Shown here: piece after piece, positions 60,972-64,000 of the stretch
How the letters are laid out: the number at the start of each line of letters is the position of its first letter
Numbering within the stretch: position 1 is the first letter of the stretch
Assembly: GCF_900177345.1 (NCBI RefSeq)
Contig: NZ_FWZT01000004.1
Location: 1 to 64,000 of the forward strand
Source: Pseudobacteriovorax antillogorgiicola
GTDB taxonomy: Bacteria; Bdellovibrionota_B; Oligoflexia; Oligoflexales; Oligoflexaceae
Direction: 5' to 3'
Length of the DNA: 64,000 nt
Program-made: the position numbers and the translations under genes
The notes under the pieces: model-generated
Database searches by the model: none
What the model was told of the DNA's origin: nothing
The model's input: only the letters and a program-made list of their open reading frames with translations

Positions 60972-63893
60972 ATGGCTAAGGTGTGGAGCCTCATCGCATT
61001 TGCCGTCAGCTTTGCAGCGAGCAGTATAACTTTACAGGCAGAGACCTATATTGAAGAGCGGGTCGGTGAGAAACTGCCGCCTGTGATTCAGTATAGCCCC
61101 GAAAATGGTGTTCTCTCACTGATTGAATCGAACTTTTTCCTCAACCACCGCCCCGGAAAGTTATCTAAGACTAACCGCGATGCTGTTCGCCGTTACGAGC
61201 GCTTGGCCAAACGCTACGGTTCATTGATCCAAGATGCCAATAAAGCAACTCAAGGGAAGCTAGAAACCGCTTTTGAAGAGGCGGTCGATGTGTACATCTT
61301 TTTCCTAAAAAGCGACTACATCAGCCAGCATGAAGACAAAATGGAAAAACTTCGGGATATGATCTACAAACTTGGAGAATGGGTTTACCTAAAAGAAAAA
61401 GAGCCCATGAAGCGGAACTATGTTCATACCCTCTATTTGTCAACAGGTTTGAGTCAGCCAGCCTACCTAGGCGATGCGGTGGCGAAGCTTGCTGACAAGC
61501 AAAAAGATGCTCCCTCTCAGTTTCGCAGCTCCATAGATATTTTGATCTACTACAACCTTAGTTCGTCATCTAGTACAGCTAAATCAGCAAGGATGATCTT
61601 CAATAAGAAGACTAAGTTAGATCGCTATGAAAAGGCCATCGTGGCTCTTATCGATATCGAAAGACGTCTGGAAGTTGGGGAAGATCTCATCTCTGGAGGT
61701 AAAGGTCTCGATAAGATGAATCAGCGACTCCTAGCGATCAACCGTAGCACTCAAGGGATACGAGCGCCGGGCCTTCGCTGGCGGATCAATCATACCATAC
61801 TATACCTTTGGTTACGTTTGCAGAAATCAGTTGACTGGCGTCGTGCACCTTTGGTGGAAGTGCGAGAGGGAGGCAAGCAGCTTATCGCTCCACTTATCGA
61901 ACGAATCATCCTTGAAGAGGTCCAGGACGGACAGCTGCGTAAGGGGCTGCTCACCTATAAAAACCTTTCCAATGCGTTCCGGTCCTCTCCTGTAGCTGTG
62001 AAGCTAGACTTCAGGTACCTTCAGATCGCACAAATGTTAAACGATAAAAATAAGCGATATGAAGACTTGGCCCTTGTGTATAACGAACTGGTGAAGCGCT
62101 ATGAGAAACCGAACCCTCAGTATCAAAAAATCTCCCAGTCAGCTTCCAGGAAGATATTTTTAAGTTACCGAAAAATGATACGAGATTTGCAAGATAAGGC
62201 GATCGAGTCTAAAGATGTTGCGCTTAGAAAACGAGCAATGCTCCTTTCCCGAGAGTTTACCAACATTTTTAAAAGTCTCCGCAAGGATATTCTAGAGGTG
62301 AAGAAGAACTTAGCGCAGCTGTATTCGATTCTTGGTTTGCATAAAGAAGCTGTAGCTGAGTTTATTGATCTTGCGAGAGAGGACCCGCTCACCTTTTACC
62401 GAAAGGCTTCAGATTCGCAAAGGGTCTTGGCAAATTGGCCTCCGCAACCACCTTGGGGCAAGTTACCTGCAGGAAATAAGGCAGAGAGAGTAACCCTGAT
62501 CAAGATTTATAGCGCTATAGTTGGAGCCCAAGCCAAGGCCCAGCAAAATATTAGCTGGGCTGATCTTGGTCACCTGGGGCTGCTGTATCGTGTTACAGGT
62601 CAGTTTAGTAATGCAGAGGTTCTCTGGAGTAAGGCTTTACCAAGTGCTGAGCCAGGAACAGACGCGAACGGTGCAGCTGGTTTGCTTTTAGCCGCTTATT
62701 TTAAGCAAAAACGCTGGACCGATTTTATCAACCTTACTCGCTTGTGCGAGGTGCGAAAGATATTACCTACTTTAGAACAACAAGTTCTCGATATGAAGAA
62801 GTTTTATCAAGTCGCCCTGATCAATCGGGCTCAGGTGTATTCTAAAGAGAAAAAATACAAAGAGGCTATTGTCGATTTGGAAGAGGTGGTTGAAAAGTAT
62901 CCTAATGACCCCAAAAGGCAAAATATTCTGGTGGAGGTTGCACGTCTCTATCAACGCCTCGGAGAGTTGACGAAGGCACTTGTCACTGTTCGAAATCTTG
63001 TAGATCAGTATCCCAACAGTGCTGTGTCTAAGGCTATGATTCTGGAAGCAGGTGCCTGGGGAAGGGACTCTAAAGACTTTGATATATTGGAAAAGACCTC
63101 CGAACTCTACCGAATCTATATTGATAATTTTCCAAACGATCCTAAGCTGACCGAAGCTCGCTACGAGCGTGCTAAGATCCTAATTGCCCTAAAGCAGTAT
63201 ACACTGGCGGCGAAACACCTGCGCGATCACGCTCTGGACAAGAGAGCTACGACGAAGGAGCGGGTGCGGTCGGCACTAACCTACGTGAATTTGGAAAGGC
63301 TTTACGGGGAAGGCAATAAGGCCATCAGTGATGTGATTCCTGTGATCAAGCTGGCCCGTATTGAGTTTGGTGAGGAAAATTATGTCTTGGCTCACACCAT
63401 ACTGGCTCAGGCCGCTACTGAGAAATTAGCGATTCAAGATATGAAGCGAGAAGAGCAAATCTTGATGCAGTATGTGGAGAAATACAAAGAAGTTGGTGAA
63501 GCCCTCGGCTTCTTGAGATTTTCATTGGCTGAGCACTATGAGTACGAAGTTCCCTTTCCAAATCGGCCCTTTGGCATCGAGGAGTTTCGGCCTCAAATTG
63601 AATCAATCTATAAGGTGTTTCAAACGATAAAAACCGCCTATGAGAGAGTTTGTACACCTAAGGAAAATAAATATTGTCAGAATGCCTACGAAAGGCTTAA
63701 ACAATTTGGCCAGGATTCCCTAGACGCCATAGGTGCTGTGGAGCTATCTGGAAATATCCAACAGTCTATGGAAAAGGTTCTTCGGGACTTCCAGCAGGAA
63801 TTTCTCCAAAAGGTAGAAAAAGATAAGTCGAAGTTCGACGACCTTGCTGATAAATATCGAATCCGAAATGAGAGGCTCGAAGAAGGCTCATAG
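60972..63893 (+). CDS. Large secreted TPR-repeat protein
   Basis: ATG 60972 with aagggagacgatcg and a signal peptide (MAKVWSLIAFAVSFAASS ... LQA-E) is preferred to GTG 60930. The mature chain (about 950 residues) is nearly all helical. TPR-like units are clear in the second half (VYSKEKKYKEAIVDLEEVVE, LYQRLGELTKALVTVRNLV, AKILIALKQYTLAAKHLRDH). It resembles the periplasmic TPR proteins of myxobacterial gliding/adventurous motility and of Bdellovibrio, but no specific homologue is certain. It probably scaffolds an envelope complex. Confidence 0.78.
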   Translation: MAKVWSLIAFAVSFAASSITLQAETYIEERVGEKLPPVIQYSPENGVLSLIESNFFLNHRPGKLSKTNRDAVRRYERLAKRYGSLIQDANKATQGKLETAFEEAVDVYIFFLKSDYISQHEDKMEKLRDMIYKLGEWVYLKEKEPMKRNYVHTLYLSTGLSQPAYLGDAVAKLADKQKDAPSQFRSSIDILIYYNLSSSSSTAKSARMIFNKKTKLDRYEKAIVALIDIERRLEVGEDLISGGKGLDKMNQRLLAINRSTQGIRAPGLRWRINHTILYLWLRLQKSVDWRRAPLVEVREGGKQLIAPLIERIILEEVQDGQLRKGLLTYKNLSNAFRSSPVAVKLDFRYLQIAQMLNDKNKRYEDLALVYNELVKRYEKPNPQYQKISQSASRKIFLSYRKMIRDLQDKAIESKDVALRKRAMLLSREFTNIFKSLRKDILEVKKNLAQLYSILGLHKEAVAEFIDLAREDPLTFYRKASDSQRVLANWPPQPPWGKLPAGNKAERVTLIKIYSAIVGAQAKAQQNISWADLGHLGLLYRVTGQFSNAEVLWSKALPSAEPGTDANGAAGLLLAAYFKQKRWTDFINLTRLCEVRKILPTLEQQVLDMKKFYQVALINRAQVYSKEKKYKEAIVDLEEVVEKYPNDPKRQNILVEVARLYQRLGELTKALVTVRNLVDQYPNSAVSKAMILEAGAWGRDSKDFDILEKTSELYRIYIDNFPNDPKLTEARYERAKILIALKQYTLAAKHLRDHALDKRATTKERVRSALTYVNLERLYGEGNKAISDVIPVIKLARIEFGEENYVLAHTILAQAATEKLAIQDMKREEQILMQYVEKYKEVGEALGFLRFSLAEHYEYEVPFPNRPFGIEEFRPQIESIYKVFQTIKTAYERVCTPKENKYCQNAYERLKQFGQDSLDAIGAVELSGNIQQSMEKVLRDFQQEFLQKVEKDKSKFDDLADKYRIRNERLEEGS

Positions 63894-63979
63894 CAGGCCG
63901 CCTCTATTGGGTGGCATATGCTGTCGAGTCTGATTTAAAAGGTCCAAGATCAGTGCTTGCTGTATTAAAAACGTAGTGT

Positions 63980-64000
63980 AGTCCCTGAATGCCAGGGACT
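63980..64000 (+). terminator. Hairpin at the right window edge
   Basis: Stem AGTCCCTG / CAGGGACT (8 bp) with loop aatgc. It ends exactly at the window edge, so a T-run cannot be checked. Confidence 0.5.

Overview
The window looks like chromosomal DNA of a free-living or predatory-type Gram-negative bacterium, most probably from the Bdellovibrionota / Oligoflexia group. This rests on two TIGR02147/DUF4423-type regulators, TonB-dependent receptors including an Oar-like one, many small secreted proteins, and a very high density of two-component proteins with 7TMR-DISM sensors. The assignment is an inference from gene content; no rRNA or tRNA gene is present to test it.

Layout. 1-3.2 kb is an accessory patch: a truncated Rpn-type nuclease, a REP-associated (RAYT-like) transposase followed by an irregular tandem array, and an intact 841-bp IS5-family element that split a second Rpn relative. 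3.3-11.3 kb holds small secreted or outer-membrane proteins, an SGNH hydrolase, two TIGR02147-like regulators and a secreted SNase nuclease. 11.6-14.4 kb is a TonB-dependent receptor. 14.6-24.0 kb is a signalling island: a seven-gene operon (REC, HPt-REC, REC, CheC, PAS kinase, REC, CheC-like), then REC-PilZ, a CheA-like kinase without a CheW domain, and a HAMP/GAF kinase. No chemoreceptor, CheW or flagellar gene is seen there. 24.2-27.3 kb is an Oar-like receptor.

27.6-34.0 kb carries a TPR lipoprotein, an alpha/beta hydrolase, a beta-barrel protein, a PQQ-type sugar dehydrogenase, a monohaem cytochrome c and a 7TMR-DISM protein without output domain. 34.1-40.2 kb has a CheB-CheR-PAS-pseudokinase, a hybrid kinase and an unusual PAS/Cys-rich/hydrolase fusion. 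40.1-47.3 kb has an OPT transporter, a lipoprotein, and 7TMR-DISM proteins ending in a SpoIIE phosphatase or a histidine kinase. 47.6-52.0 kb is a TonB receptor/ABC importer operon of the BtuB-BtuF-BtuC-BtuD type, followed by a convergent kinase/PP2C pair. 53.6-54.2 kb contains a strong sigma-54-like promoter, a terminator about 110 nt downstream and an interrupted short ORF. 54.3-57.1 kb is a LOV-type photosensor histidine kinase divergent from an HPt-like/REC protein. 57.3-60.8 kb combines a PlsC acyltransferase, an OlsB/hemolysin-type GNAT, an M14-like peptidase and a REC protein; 61-63.9 kb is a large secreted TPR protein.

Together the genes describe a cell that invests in sensing (light, periplasmic ligands, redox or small molecules) and phosphorelay integration, with TonB-linked uptake and envelope-lipid modification. 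The items most worth checking are the REC-CheC relay, the LOV kinase, the PAS-hydrolase fusion, the CheB/CheR pseudokinase and the sigma-54 small transcript.
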